Assembly: GCF_014596565.1 (NCBI RefSeq)
Contig: NZ_NOIN01000016.1
Span: 1-64,000 of the forward strand
Direction of reading: 5' to 3'
From: Pseudomonas sp. PSB18
GTDB taxonomy: Bacteria > Pseudomonadota > Gammaproteobacteria > Pseudomonadales > Pseudomonadaceae
Length of the DNA stretch: 64,000 bases
Part shown: piece after piece, positions 8,341-17,035 of the stretch
How positions within the stretch are numbered: position 1 is the first letter of the stretch
Layout of the letters: each line of letters begins with the position of its first letter
The notes under the pieces: model-generated
Told to the model about the DNA's origin: nothing
Database searches by the model: none
What the model saw: only the letters and a program-made list of their open reading frames with translations
Translations under genes and position numbers: made by a program

Positions 8341-10659
8341 TTAATTCATCCAGTCCTTGACCCAATCCATCACCGACTCGGCTGGATTCTGTCCGCCACA
8401 GGCGGCACCGGGTGGTGGTTCGCTGCCGCGAATATACGGCATCTGCACCGCGCCCGGGCAATTGGCATCGGAGCCCTGTCCGGTGCGCGAATCGACCCAG
8501 GCCTGAACAACGTTGTCCGGCTGCGGCATGTCCAGCGGCAATGGGTCGGCCTTGCGCATGAAGCTGGTCCAGACCTGCAATGCGCCAGTGGCGCCGGTGA
8601 ACGGCGTCTTGCCGTTGTCATCGCGACCGAGCCAGACCACGGCCAGCAGGTCCTGGCTGAAACCGGCGAACCAGCTGTCACGGGAATCGTTACTGGTACC
8701 GGTCTTGCCCGCCAGCGTCAGGGTCCGGGGCAGCACGTTATAGACCGAGCTGCCGGTGCCTTCACGCATGACCCGCTGCATGGCGCTCTGAATCAGGTAG
8801 ATGGAGCCTGGATCGAAACGCTGCTGGATCTGGAACGGATAACGCTTGAGCGGCTCGCCGTCAGCGGTGAGCACGCTGCGGATCCCGCGCATCGGGGTAT
8901 TGAAGCCGCCGTTGGCCAGCGTCTGGTACATGGCCGCGACCTCGATCGGCGTGAGGCCACCGGCCCCCAGCAGCATCGACGGGAAGGCCGGCAGTTCGCG
9001 GCTCACCCCCAGGCGCGCCAGCGTCTTGAGCACATTCGGCACACCGACTTCCAACCCCAGGCGAGCCGTGGACAGGTTGTAGGAATGCGCCAGCCCCTGA
9101 TACAGGAAAACCGTGCCGTGGGAACGCCGGTCATAGTTCTGCGGTTTCCACACCTGGCCGTCCGCGCCCTTGACCGAGAACACCTCGTCCGACAGCCAAC
9201 TGGTCAGTGTGTACTGGCTTGGTTTCTCCAGAGCGGTGAGGTACACCGCCGGCTTGATCAGCGAGCCGATCGGGCGCACGGCATCCAGGGCCCGGTTGAA
9301 ACCGGCGAAGCTGGCCTGGCGGCTGCCGATCATGGCCTGGACTTCACCGGTTTCCGGGTTGGTCACCACCATGGCGGCTTCCACGTCCTCGGCACCCTTG
9401 CGCGCGCCCAGGCGCTTGAAAGTGTCCTCGACCGACGCTTCGGCTTTCATCTGCAGGATCGGGTCGAAACTGGTGAAGATCCGCAGGCCCTCTTCGGTCA
9501 AGTCCTCGTCACGATAGTCTTCACGCAATTGCCGTTTGACCAGGTCGAGGAAACCGGGGAACGAGCTGTCCGCCAGGCTGCCGCGCTTGGTCACGCCCAA
9601 TGGCATCTTCTTCGCCGCTTCGACCTGCTCGGCCGTCGCCACGCCTTGTTGTTGCAGCAGGTCGAGCACCAGGTTGCGACGCTCGAGGGCCCGCTCCGGG
9701 TTACGCCGCGGGTTGTAGGAGGACGGCCCCTTGACCATGCCCACCAACAGTGCCACCTGATGCAGCTTGAGCTCGGACAATGGCTGGCTGAAGAAGAACT
9801 GGCTGGCGAGGCCGAAACCGTGCACCGCCCGCTGACCGTCCTGACCGATGAAGACCTCGTTGAGGTACGCCTCGAGGATCTCCTGTTTGTCGTAATGCAA
9901 CTCCAGCAACAGCGCCATCATGGCTTCGGTGAGCTTGCGGGTGAGGCTGCGCTCGTTGGTCAGGTAGAAGTTCTTGACCAACTGCTGGGTCAGGGTACTG
10001 CCGCCCTGGCGCATGTGCCCCGAGGACGTGTTGACCCAGACGGCCCGGGCAATCGACTTGGGCGAGACGCCGAAGTGATGGTAGAAATCCCGGTCTTCGA
10101 CGGCGACCAGCGTGTCGATCAGGAACGGCGGCACCTGGTCGATCTTGATCAGGATCCGGTCTTCGAGGTTCTTCGGGTACAGGCCGCCGATCAACAACGG
10201 CTCGAGGCGCACCACCGAAAGACTGGCATTGTTGGCGCCCGTCAGCGCGGCCACGTAGTCGCCGGAAAACCGCACGCGCACCGCTTGCGCCTGTTCCATG
10301 CCTTCATAGAACTGGAAGCCACGGGTATTGAGATCGACAGTATTGCCATTGACGGAAGCTTCGCCCGGGCCGTTGGCCACGCTTTCACGGCGATAGCCCA
10401 GGGCATCGAGCTCGGTGAGGAAATCGTCCTTGCTCAGTTTCTGTCCGACGAACAGCTCCAGCGGCCGGGCGTAGACCTTGGCCGGGATCGTCCAGCGCTT
10501 GCCGGAGAATTTTTCCTGGACCACCGCATCGAGGTAGACGGCAAAACCGGCAAGCACGACGAGGCCTACCAGGCCGAGTTTAAGGGCCCAGCCCAGCCAG
10601 GGCCGCAGGCGGCTGGCGGGTGGTTTCTTGGGGGTACGAGGGGATCGGGTACGAGTCAT
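8341..10659 (-). CDS. mrcB: Penicillin-binding protein 1B, bifunctional peptidoglycan synthase
   Basis: The 772-residue class A PBP polymerises glycan strands and cross-links them in the periplasm. Order: basic cytosolic tail, one membrane helix (about 27-46), UB2H-like regulatory domain (about 60-150), glycosyltransferase domain with catalytic Glu188 (VEDRDFYHHFG) and the QGGSTLTQQL motif, then transpeptidase domain with SxxK (Ser466-Lys469), SYN (526-528) and KTG (652-654). The C-terminal tail contains two cysteines. It is followed by lpoP, its likely activator, and faces a divergent gene at 10800. Confidence 0.96.
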   Translation of the reverse strand: MTRTRSPRTPKKPPASRLRPWLGWALKLGLVGLVVLAGFAVYLDAVVQEKFSGKRWTIPAKVYARPLELFVGQKLSKDDFLTELDALGYRRESVANGPGEASVNGNTVDLNTRGFQFYEGMEQAQAVRVRFSGDYVAALTGANNASLSVVRLEPLLIGGLYPKNLEDRILIKIDQVPPFLIDTLVAVEDRDFYHHFGVSPKSIARAVWVNTSSGHMRQGGSTLTQQLVKNFYLTNERSLTRKLTEAMMALLLELHYDKQEILEAYLNEVFIGQDGQRAVHGFGLASQFFFSQPLSELKLHQVALLVGMVKGPSSYNPRRNPERALERRNLVLDLLQQQGVATAEQVEAAKKMPLGVTKRGSLADSSFPGFLDLVKRQLREDYRDEDLTEEGLRIFTSFDPILQMKAEASVEDTFKRLGARKGAEDVEAAMVVTNPETGEVQAMIGSRQASFAGFNRALDAVRPIGSLIKPAVYLTALEKPSQYTLTSWLSDEVFSVKGADGQVWKPQNYDRRSHGTVFLYQGLAHSYNLSTARLGLEVGVPNVLKTLARLGVSRELPAFPSMLLGAGGLTPIEVAAMYQTLANGGFNTPMRGIRSVLTADGEPLKRYPFQIQQRFDPGSIYLIQSAMQRVMREGTGSSVYNVLPRTLTLAGKTGTSNDSRDSWFAGFSQDLLAVVWLGRDDNGKTPFTGATGALQVWTSFMRKADPLPLDMPQPDNVVQAWVDSRTGQGSDANCPGAVQMPYIRGSEPPPGAACGGQNPAESVMDWVKDWMN

Positions 10660-10799
10660 GGCGGCGGATTATACGCACTTTGCGATGGTTCAACATGAGC
10701 CCGATAAGCTGCGTGATGCACAGGTCATCCGGTTTGCGTTAGCGCAGCTTGTCGCCATAATGACGGCCTTGAATTTTTCCAGACTCTGAAGGATCGCCT

Positions 10800-12356
10800 G
10801 TGAGCCAGTCCCTGATCGCCGCCCTGCAAAACCCGGCCCTCTACCCGCACCCCGTCGAAGGGTTCCAGGTCATCGAAACCCACATATCCTGGGTCTTGCT
10901 CACCGGTCCTTATGCCTACAAGTTCAAGAAACCGGTCAATTTCGGCTTCCTCGATTTCACAGAGCTCGACGCCCGCAAGCATTTCTGCAGCGAAGAGCTG
11001 CGCCTGAACCAGCGCCTGACCCAGGACCTGTACCTGGAAGTGTTGCCGATCACCGGCAGTGCCGAAGCGCCACAACTGAATGGTGACGGACCGGCGATCG
11101 AATATGCCCTGAAAATGCGTCAGTTCCCGCAAAGCCAGCTGCTCAGCACATTGCAGGCCAATGGTGAACTGACCACCGCCCACGTCGACGAAATGGCCGA
11201 ACAGATCGCCCGGTTCCACCTCTCCACGCCCAAGGTTCCCGCCGAAAACCCGGCCGGCACCCCGGACAGCGTGATGGCACCGGTGCGGCAGAATTTCGAA
11301 CAGATCCTTCCGTTCCTCAGCGACAAGGCTGACCTGGCGCAACTCGAAGCCCTGCAAGCCTGGGCTGAAAGCAGTTTCGAACGCCTCAAGCCACTGTTCA
11401 TCCAGCGCAAGACCGAAGGCTTCATCCGCGAATGCCACGGCGACATTCACCTGGGCAACGCCACCGTGATCGATGGCAACGTGGTGATTTTCGACTGCAT
11501 CGAGTTCAACGAACCGTTCCGTTTCACCGACGTCTACGGCGACACCGCGTTCCTGGCGATGGACCTGGAAGACCGCGGGCTCAAGTCCCTGGCCCGGCGA
11601 TTCGTCAGCCAATACCTGGAGTTGACCGGCGACTACCAGGGCCTGGAACTGCTGAACTTCTACAAAGCCTACCGGGCCCTGGTCCGGGCCAAGATCGCAT
11701 TGTTCAGCATGCCGGCCGAAGCCGACCCGGTGCAACGCGCCACCACCCTGCGCCAATACCGCAACTACGCCAACCTGGCGGAGAGCTACAGCACCATTCC
11801 TTCGCCATTCCTGGCCATTACCCACGGTGTTTCGGCCGTAGGCAAAAGCCACGTCGCGATGCGCCTGGTGGAAGCGCTGGGGGCGATTCGCCTGCGTTCG
11901 GACGTGGAACGCAAGCGCCTGTTCGGTGAGCAACAGGTGCCGAACGATCCCCAGGCCGGCATCTATAGCAGCGATGCCAGCAGCGCCACGTATGCGCGCT
12001 TGCATGAAATCGCCGGCGGGATCCTGCGCGCCGGGTTCCCGGTGGTCATCGATGCCACTTACCTCAAGCGCGACCAGCGTGAAGCCGCAGCGAAAATCGC
12101 CGAAGCGACGGGCACCCCGTTCCTGATCCTCGATTGCAATGCGCCGCAAGCGGTCGTCGAAAACAGGCTGGCGCAGCGTCAAGCCGATCAAAAAGACCCT
12201 TCCGACGCGACCCTGGCCGTCATCGCCGCGCAGCAGGCCAACCGCGAAGCGCTGACGCCGGAGGAAATCCTCCGCAGCAAACCGGTCCAGACCAATGAAA
12301 GCGGCACGCTCGACAACGTCGTCGCGCAGATCCGCCAGCGCCTGCCAGGTCTGTAA
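10800..12356 (+). CDS. Two-domain protein: phosphotransferase (APH-like) plus P-loop kinase-like domain
   Basis: This 518-residue protein joins an aminoglycoside/choline-kinase-like fold (catalytic loop CHGDIHLGN, His213 and Asp215; metal-site IFDCIEF near 230) to a C-terminal P-loop NTPase (GVSAVGKS, 343-350; then RSDVERKRL and VVIDATYLKRDQR). Such fusions are widespread, usually annotated as AAA-family ATPase or phosphotransferase, with no established substrate. The start is GTG, preceded by AAGGA seven bases upstream. The gene diverges from mrcB. It is not an antibiotic-resistance gene on this evidence; a small-molecule or nucleotide kinase role is inference. Confidence 0.85.
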   Translation: MSQSLIAALQNPALYPHPVEGFQVIETHISWVLLTGPYAYKFKKPVNFGFLDFTELDARKHFCSEELRLNQRLTQDLYLEVLPITGSAEAPQLNGDGPAIEYALKMRQFPQSQLLSTLQANGELTTAHVDEMAEQIARFHLSTPKVPAENPAGTPDSVMAPVRQNFEQILPFLSDKADLAQLEALQAWAESSFERLKPLFIQRKTEGFIRECHGDIHLGNATVIDGNVVIFDCIEFNEPFRFTDVYGDTAFLAMDLEDRGLKSLARRFVSQYLELTGDYQGLELLNFYKAYRALVRAKIALFSMPAEADPVQRATTLRQYRNYANLAESYSTIPSPFLAITHGVSAVGKSHVAMRLVEALGAIRLRSDVERKRLFGEQQVPNDPQAGIYSSDASSATYARLHEIAGGILRAGFPVVIDATYLKRDQREAAAKIAEATGTPFLILDCNAPQAVVENRLAQRQADQKDPSDATLAVIAAQQANREALTPEEILRSKPVQTNESGTLDNVVAQIRQRLPGL

Positions 12357-12447
12357 ACAACTATTTCGACCGTGAAGCGACACTCGGCTTCACGGTCGCC
12401 AAATGGTGGCACTATACTGGCGTCATAAAACCAACAGGTGACATGAC

Positions 12448-12789
12448 ATGAACCGCCCAAAGATTCTCGACACTCCGCTGTATGCCTTGCTGCGCAAAGA
12501 CGACATTGCAGGCTTCAATAAAGAGCGCCCTCAAGGCCCCGTCGACCTGTGCGGCGGCGACTTTCGCGGGCTCGACCTGCGGGAACTGAACGTGGACGAC
12601 ATCGACTTCACGGACGCTTACTTCCGTTCCGCCGATCTGCGTGGGGTCGATTTCCGCAAGTCGAAACTGGAAGGCGCGAGCCTGGCCCATGCGCAGATCT
12701 CCGGTGCCTATTTCCCCCCTGAGCTATCGGCCGATGAAATTCTGATGTCGATGAACTTCGGCACCCGGTTGCGCTACCGCACCCGCTGA
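12448..12789 (+). CDS. Pentapeptide-repeat protein
   Basis: The 113-residue protein has a central run of A(D/N)LXX-type pentapeptides (about 36-88: GGDFRGLDLREL, SADLRGVDFRKSKLEGASL) flanked by short unique ends. The fold should be a short right-handed beta helix. Larger members such as Qnr bind gyrase, but this one is small and no function follows from sequence. A ten-base-pair hairpin without a U tract (12820-12847) lies after the stop and may be the transcript end. The gene is present at this place in other pseudomonads as far as I recall. Confidence 0.85.
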   Translation: MNRPKILDTPLYALLRKDDIAGFNKERPQGPVDLCGGDFRGLDLRELNVDDIDFTDAYFRSADLRGVDFRKSKLEGASLAHAQISGAYFPPELSADEILMSMNFGTRLRYRTR

Positions 12790-12999
12790 TTCGCCAGACA
12801 AGACAGGCCCACACGACGCCCTCCAGCGCCCCCGCCCGCGCTGGAGGAAGGTGGGTGCGTTGCCGCTGTTTTCCTTCATCGTGCGTTATGCCTTAGAAGC
12901 TTTTGCGACAATCCTGCCAAAGAATCACGCTTTTCCTACTGAGCGCTACACTCCTGAGAAGCTTGCCCACTGAACAGTCGGCCGTCGCAAGGAGGCTCG

Positions 13000-13272
13000 A
13001 TGAATGATGAACTGCAGCACCTGAAAAATCTGGGCAAGACATCGGCCCAATGGCTACACGCTGTGGGGATCCACAGCGCCTCGGATCTGCGTCGACTCGG
13101 AGCGGTCGACGCCTATCGTGCCGTACGCACACGTGGTTTCCGGGCCTCCAAGGTGTTGCTGTACGCGATTGAAGGCGCGCTGATGGACATGCACTGGAAT
13201 GACATCCCCGCCGAACGCAAGGAAGCATTGAACAAGCAATTGGACGCCATTTCGACACGCCACAAAGCCTGA
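13000..13272 (+). CDS. TfoX C-terminal-domain family protein
   Basis: The 90-residue protein is an isolated TfoX/Sxy C-terminal domain: LKNLGKTSAQWLHAVGI, then a helix-hairpin-helix-like stretch (SASDLRRLGAVDAYRAVR). Full Sxy proteins regulate natural competence, but the N-terminal domain is absent here, so a competence role cannot be inferred. A strong AAGGAGG lies upstream of the ATG. It ends 58 bases before the prrF promoter. Confidence 0.88.
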   Translation: MNDELQHLKNLGKTSAQWLHAVGIHSASDLRRLGAVDAYRAVRTRGFRASKVLLYAIEGALMDMHWNDIPAERKEALNKQLDAISTRHKA

Positions 13273-13330
13273 TGCTCTCGGTTGTCGACATAAGCCATCA
13301 CGCTTATTTCGACGAACAGAAAAACAACGT

Positions 13331-13360
13331 TTGACATGGTAATGAGAATCGCTATGATTA
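13331..13360 (+). promoter_or_regulatory. prrF promoter with overlapping Fur box
   Basis: TTGACA (13331-13336), a 16-base spacer and TATGAT (13353-13358) form a strong sigma-70 promoter. A Fur-type box (13340-13360, TAATGAGAATC then GCTATGATTA) covers the spacer and -10 hexamer, so Fe-Fur should block RNA polymerase directly. This is the arrangement known for prrF genes. Confidence 0.88.
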
Positions 13361-13364
13361 CCAC

Positions 13365-13476
13365 ATCCGGTCGCGAGACTGGTCGATATTTGAAAAGCCC
13401 TTGGTTCGGACTCTCAGATATCTCCTCATCAGGCTAATCACGGTTATTTGACCCGGCTCTTGCCGGGTCTTTTTTT
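13365..13476 (+). ncRNA. prrF: PrrF iron-responsive small RNA
   Basis: An RNA of about 110 nt is predicted from the promoter to the T tract. It holds the conserved PrrF core (CTCAGATATCTCCTCATCAG followed by GCTAATCACGG) that pairs with mRNAs for iron-using proteins such as sodB and acnA, and ends in a GACCCGGC/GCCGGGTC terminator with seven T residues (13450-13476). Under iron starvation Fur leaves the promoter and PrrF, with Hfq, represses its targets. In P. aeruginosa two copies stand in tandem beside phuW; here only one is present next to the phuW homolog. Confidence 0.92.
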
Positions 13477-13489
13477 GTCCGCGAGAAGC

Positions 13490-14332
13490 CTACGGCTGTC
13501 CGCGCATTTGCGCGCAATAGTCCACGGGCGGCGTAGCCGGCGTGTACCAGACGTAATCCGCCATGGCCGATGTGACCTCGCTGCCCTCCTCGGCCAACAT
13601 CAGGACTACCGGCGCCTCATCAGCCCCGAGGTCCAGGACGTGCAGCGGTACGCCGACATCCTTGCGTCCATGCCAGGCGCCTGCAAACAACCATGCAGGC
13701 GTTGGCGCGGCCAGTAATCGCTCGGCCATGCGTCGGTCACGCTGTTGCTGGACGGCCACCATCGCCGGCATATGCGATTCCGGTAGCAGGCCGCAGTGGG
13801 CGTCGCGAATCTGCCCCAGCAGCTCGTCTTTTACCGCCGCCCCATTGGAGCGAACACCACTCAAGCCTGGCGCTTGTCGGTAGAAGCGCTGGATTTCGAC
13901 AGCATCCAGGTTCGCGGCCAACAATGGATAAGGTTGCGCCAAGGCGTATTCGACAACAGGCCCATACAGACTCCAATCCCAACCCGGCGACCAATCCAGC
14001 GCGTCAGGCAGATTTTCCGGCATGGCCGCTAGCTGGCGAACCCCATCGACCCGCGACTGTTGGCTCGGCGTCAGCATTTCCAGCAACAGACTGCCTTGCG
14101 CCCGTTGTCCGGCCAGGGCCTGGAGCAGCCATAATTGCAGCGCATGGTGATCCGGGTTGTCATGCTGCTCGCCCACGATGAGCCGAGGTGCCTTCGCCAG
14201 ACGTTCGACCAGCTCCCCGGGCGCAACCGCCTGACCGTTGTGCAGGTCACGGATCCGCCCGTTGATCGGTGGCGGTGCGATGCTCTGGCAAGCGGTCAAG
14301 GCACTCAAGACCAGAATCAGGATCAGGCGCAT
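13490..14332 (-). CDS. phuW: ChaN/PhuW family haem-associated lipoprotein
   Basis: The 280-residue protein has a short lipoprotein signal with lipobox LTAC (Cys near 15). The ChaN-like domain shows LIVGEQHDNPDHHALQLWLL, LLLEML and FAGAWHGRKDVGVPLHVL. ChaN-family proteins bind haem or iron at the outer membrane, and PhuW is the member next to prrF and the phu haem operon in P. aeruginosa. The start at 14332 places the signal sequence first; an in-frame ATG at 14371 is possible and would give a longer basic n-region. No phu transport genes follow here. Confidence 0.82.
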   Translation of the reverse strand: MRLILILVLSALTACQSIAPPPINGRIRDLHNGQAVAPGELVERLAKAPRLIVGEQHDNPDHHALQLWLLQALAGQRAQGSLLLEMLTPSQQSRVDGVRQLAAMPENLPDALDWSPGWDWSLYGPVVEYALAQPYPLLAANLDAVEIQRFYRQAPGLSGVRSNGAAVKDELLGQIRDAHCGLLPESHMPAMVAVQQQRDRRMAERLLAAPTPAWLFAGAWHGRKDVGVPLHVLDLGADEAPVVLMLAEEGSEVTSAMADYVWYTPATPPVDYCAQMRGQP

Positions 14333-14484
14333 CGGGTGGCGTTCTCGACGAAGTGGTTCACGGATAGGCATGGAATCGTCAGGCCGAGTACTCTCGACCC
14401 GACATTTGATGAATACTTTCATCTGACCGTCAACTGTGAAATCACTCCCACAGGGAGGCATTCAATATCAGCATCGAGACTCAC

Positions 14485-14802
14485 ATGAAATTTCTGTGCA
14501 GTAACGCCGAACTGCCCGACAACGACAGTCGCGGTTTCGACATCGAGGGGCGCAAAGTGCTGGCGGTACGGCGTGCGGGTCAGGTCCACGTGTATCTCAA
14601 CCGCTGTCCGCACCGCGGCGTCCCTCTGGAATGGCAACCCGACCGCTTCCTCGACGCCAGTGCCAGCCTGATCCAGTGCGCCACCCACGGCGCACTGTTT
14701 CTGATCGAAAGCGGCGAATGCGTGGCCGGTCCTTGTGCCGGTCAGTTCCTGGAGGCGTTAGACAGCCGGGAGGACACGCAAGGCATCTGGGTCCAGATGT
14801 AG
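14485..14802 (+). CDS. Rieske [2Fe-2S] ferredoxin-like protein
   Basis: The 105-residue soluble protein is a single Rieske domain. The two cluster boxes are CPHRGVPLEW (Cys-x-His near 41-43) and QCATHGALF (Cys-x2-His near 65-68). Stand-alone Rieske proteins of this size carry electrons to oxygenases or reductases; no oxygenase is adjacent, so the partner is unknown. Its 3' end overlaps the convergent sfsA gene by 45 bases. An iron-sulfur protein close to prrF and phuW fits an iron-related locus, but that link is inference. Confidence 0.88.
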   Translation: MKFLCSNAELPDNDSRGFDIEGRKVLAVRRAGQVHVYLNRCPHRGVPLEWQPDRFLDASASLIQCATHGALFLIESGECVAGPCAGQFLEALDSREDTQGIWVQM

Positions 14803-15513
14803 CGGCTCGAGCAACACCGGCAACGCACGGTCCACCCACATCTGTTCGGGCGTCAGCGTGACGCCGTAGGCCAGCACCTCCACACCCGCCGCAGCCGCTT
14901 CGCGCAAGGCCGCCGCGTAGCCCGGGTCGATTTCCTCGGCCGGGCGCACGGCATCGATGCCGCTCAGGTTCACGCAATACAACTGCACCGCACGCACACC
15001 TTCGCGGGCTAGGCAGGCCAGTTCCCTCAAGTGCTTGGCGCCGCGCTGGGTCACGGCATCGGGAAACGCGGCGACGCTCGTGCCATCGAAGCCCAGGGTA
15101 ACGCTCTTGACTTCGACCCAGGCCGAACCGTGCTCGTAGTCCAGGCGAAAATCGATACGACTGTTCTCCACGCCGTAGGCTACTTCCCGCTTCAACCCGA
15201 TGAAACCATTGAGTTCGCTGATCACCCCGGCACGCAACGCCTCCTCGATCAAGCCATTGGCCCGCCCGGTATTGATGCAGGCCAGGCGCCCCTGAGGGGT
15301 TTCGCCGACCTCCCAGGTCCCGGGCAGCTTGCGTTTGGGGTCGCCGGAGCGACTGAACCAGACCCGCGCGCCTTCGGCCATGCAATTGAGCATCGAGCCG
15401 GTATTGGGACAGTGGATAGTCAGCTGTTCGCCATCAAGGGTTTCGATATCGGCAAGGAAACGCTTGTAGCGCCGAATCAGTCGACCCTCTTCCAAAGCGG
15501 GAGAAAAGCGCAT
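14758..15513 (-). CDS. sfsA: SfsA family protein (sugar fermentation stimulation homolog)
   Basis: The 251-residue protein matches SfsA: an N-terminal OB-like part (CPNTGSMLNC, RVWFSRS) and a nuclease-fold C-terminal part (RIDFRLDY, WVEVKSVTL, FPDAVTQRGAKHLREL). E. coli SfsA is described as a nucleic-acid-binding regulator; the biochemical role is unsettled. The protein runs about 15 residues longer than usual, and this tail is encoded across the end of the convergent Rieske gene. The ATG overlaps the aminotransferase stop (TGATG), so the pair is co-translated. Confidence 0.9.
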   Translation of the reverse strand: MRFSPALEEGRLIRRYKRFLADIETLDGEQLTIHCPNTGSMLNCMAEGARVWFSRSGDPKRKLPGTWEVGETPQGRLACINTGRANGLIEEALRAGVISELNGFIGLKREVAYGVENSRIDFRLDYEHGSAWVEVKSVTLGFDGTSVAAFPDAVTQRGAKHLRELACLAREGVRAVQLYCVNLSGIDAVRPAEEIDPGYAAALREAAAAGVEVLAYGVTLTPEQMWVDRALPVLLEPLHLDPDALRVLPAV

Positions 15514-16685
15514 CAGCCTTGCCAGCTCCGCAGTCCACGCGCGATTCGCTCCACCGCTTCCTGTAGCCGCGGCAGGCTCTGGGTGTAGGCGAAGCGCACA
15601 TGGTGCCCGGCCTGATGGCGGCCGAAGTCCAGGCCGGGGGTGAACGCCACGTGTTCGGTCTCCAGGAAGTGCTGGCAGAAGGCAAAGGCATCGCCACCGA
15701 ATGCGCGGATATCGGCATAGAGGTAGAACGCGCCTTCCGGCTCGACCGCAATGCCGAAACCCAGTTCACGCAAGGCCGGTAGCAAGAAGTCGCGACGTAG
15801 CGCGAATTCGGCCCGACGCTGCTCGAAGATCTCGATGGTCGCCGGCTCGAAACAGGCCAGGGCCGCGTACTGGGCCATGCTCGGCGCACTGATGTAGAGG
15901 TTCTGCGCAAGTTTTTCCAACTCACTGACGGCGGCCGAAGGCGCCACCAGCCAGCCCAATCGCCAGCCGGTCATGCCGAAATACTTGGAAAAACTATTCA
16001 GGACGAAGGCATCGTCGTCGACTTCCAGCACGCTGGCGGCCTCGGTGCCATAGGTCAGGCCGTGATAGATCTCATCCACCACCAGATGGCCCTTACGCGC
16101 CTTGATTGCCTTCGACAGCCCGGCCAGTTCATCCCGGGAGAGGAGCGTCCCGGTCGGGTTGGCCGGCGACGCCACCAGCGCACCGACGCTGTCCTGGTCC
16201 CAATGCCGGTCCACCAGCTCGGGGGTCAACTGGTAACGCACCTCCGGCCCCACCGGCACCAGCTGCGCCGCGCCTTCCACCAACCGCAGGAAGTGACGGT
16301 TGCAGGGGTAGCCCGGGTCCGCCAGCAACCAGTGTTTACCCGGGTCTACCAGCAAGGCACTGGCCAGCAGCAATGCCCCGGAGCCGCCCGGCGTAATCAG
16401 GATACGTCGGGGGTCGATGCTCACCCCGTAGCGCTGCCCATAGAAGCCAGCGATGGCTTCACGCAGCTCGGGGATGCCGCGCGCGGCGGTGTAGCGGGTC
16501 TTGCCCGCCGCCAGCGCGGCCTGGCCGGCCTGGATGATCGGCTCAGCCGTGGTGAAGTCCGGCTCGCCGATCTCCAGGTGGATGACGTCGTGTCCGGCGG
16601 CCTGCAATTCATTGGCACGGGCCAGCAACGCCATCACATGGAAAGGTTCGATGGCGCGACTGCGCGCACTGTAGGGCTGAGCCAT
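15513..16685 (-). CDS. Pyridoxal-phosphate-dependent aminotransferase (class I/II)
   Basis: The 390-residue fold-type I aminotransferase has the substrate helix region (EIGEPDFTT), SPANPTGT, DEIYHGL and the PLP lysine in NSFSKYFGMTGWRLGW. It resembles aspartate/alanine-type transaminases; exact donor and acceptor cannot be read from sequence. I chose the ATG at 16685 because AAGGAAGG lies just upstream and the protein then begins MAQPYSARSRAIEPF, the usual family start. The upstream in-frame ATG at 16736 would add 17 unrelated residues. It is coupled to sfsA. Confidence 0.9.
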   Translation of the reverse strand: MAQPYSARSRAIEPFHVMALLARANELQAAGHDVIHLEIGEPDFTTAEPIIQAGQAALAAGKTRYTAARGIPELREAIAGFYGQRYGVSIDPRRILITPGGSGALLLASALLVDPGKHWLLADPGYPCNRHFLRLVEGAAQLVPVGPEVRYQLTPELVDRHWDQDSVGALVASPANPTGTLLSRDELAGLSKAIKARKGHLVVDEIYHGLTYGTEAASVLEVDDDAFVLNSFSKYFGMTGWRLGWLVAPSAAVSELEKLAQNLYISAPSMAQYAALACFEPATIEIFEQRRAEFALRRDFLLPALRELGFGIAVEPEGAFYLYADIRAFGGDAFAFCQHFLETEHVAFTPGLDFGRHQAGHHVRFAYTQSLPRLQEAVERIARGLRSWQG

Positions 16686-17035
16686 TAGCCTTCCTTCGTA
16701 TAAAAAAGAACCGATTCTACCCAACTCTCTGCCCAAGTCAGAAACAACTGCGGAACGAGCGCGAGCAGGAAGAGGTCATAGCCCCCGGATTGCAGGAAAT
16801 GACTCCGGCGATTGGCCCAGGCTTGACTAGAATCAAGCATTGAGCAGGATGACCTCTTCACCGAACCGAACCCGGCCATGCCTTGCGAGGCCACGCCCGC
16901 CACAGGCTCGACAACCGGGAGTGGCGCGGCCCGATTCGATCTGGTAAGTTCGCCCGCTTGCAGCCGCAGGGCCGGCAGGTGTCGGTGATGGAGCAATCCT
17001 GCGTAGTGGATTACAAGAGTAGAGGCGGTCCATTC
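16686..17035. other. Divergent intergenic region between the aminotransferase gene and dksA
   Basis: About 350 bases without a gene. Both neighbours point outward, so promoters for each should be here, but I find no convincing -35/-10 pair. A short perfect inverted repeat (GCTTGA...TCAAGC) lies near 16822-16840. An in-frame ATG at 16988 could extend DksA by 16 residues, but lacks support. Confidence 0.4.

Noticed and set aside
10725..12383. A 552-codon frame antisense to the two-domain kinase gene
   Set aside because: The sense frame has both catalytic motifs and a ribosome-binding site; the antisense protein has no domain.
12448..12789. Pentapeptide protein as a quinolone-resistance (Qnr) gene
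   Set aside because: It is far too short (113 residues against about 215) and lacks the two-domain helix with loops.
13000..13272. TfoX-domain gene as evidence of natural competence
   Set aside because: Only the C-terminal domain is present and no competence genes are adjacent.
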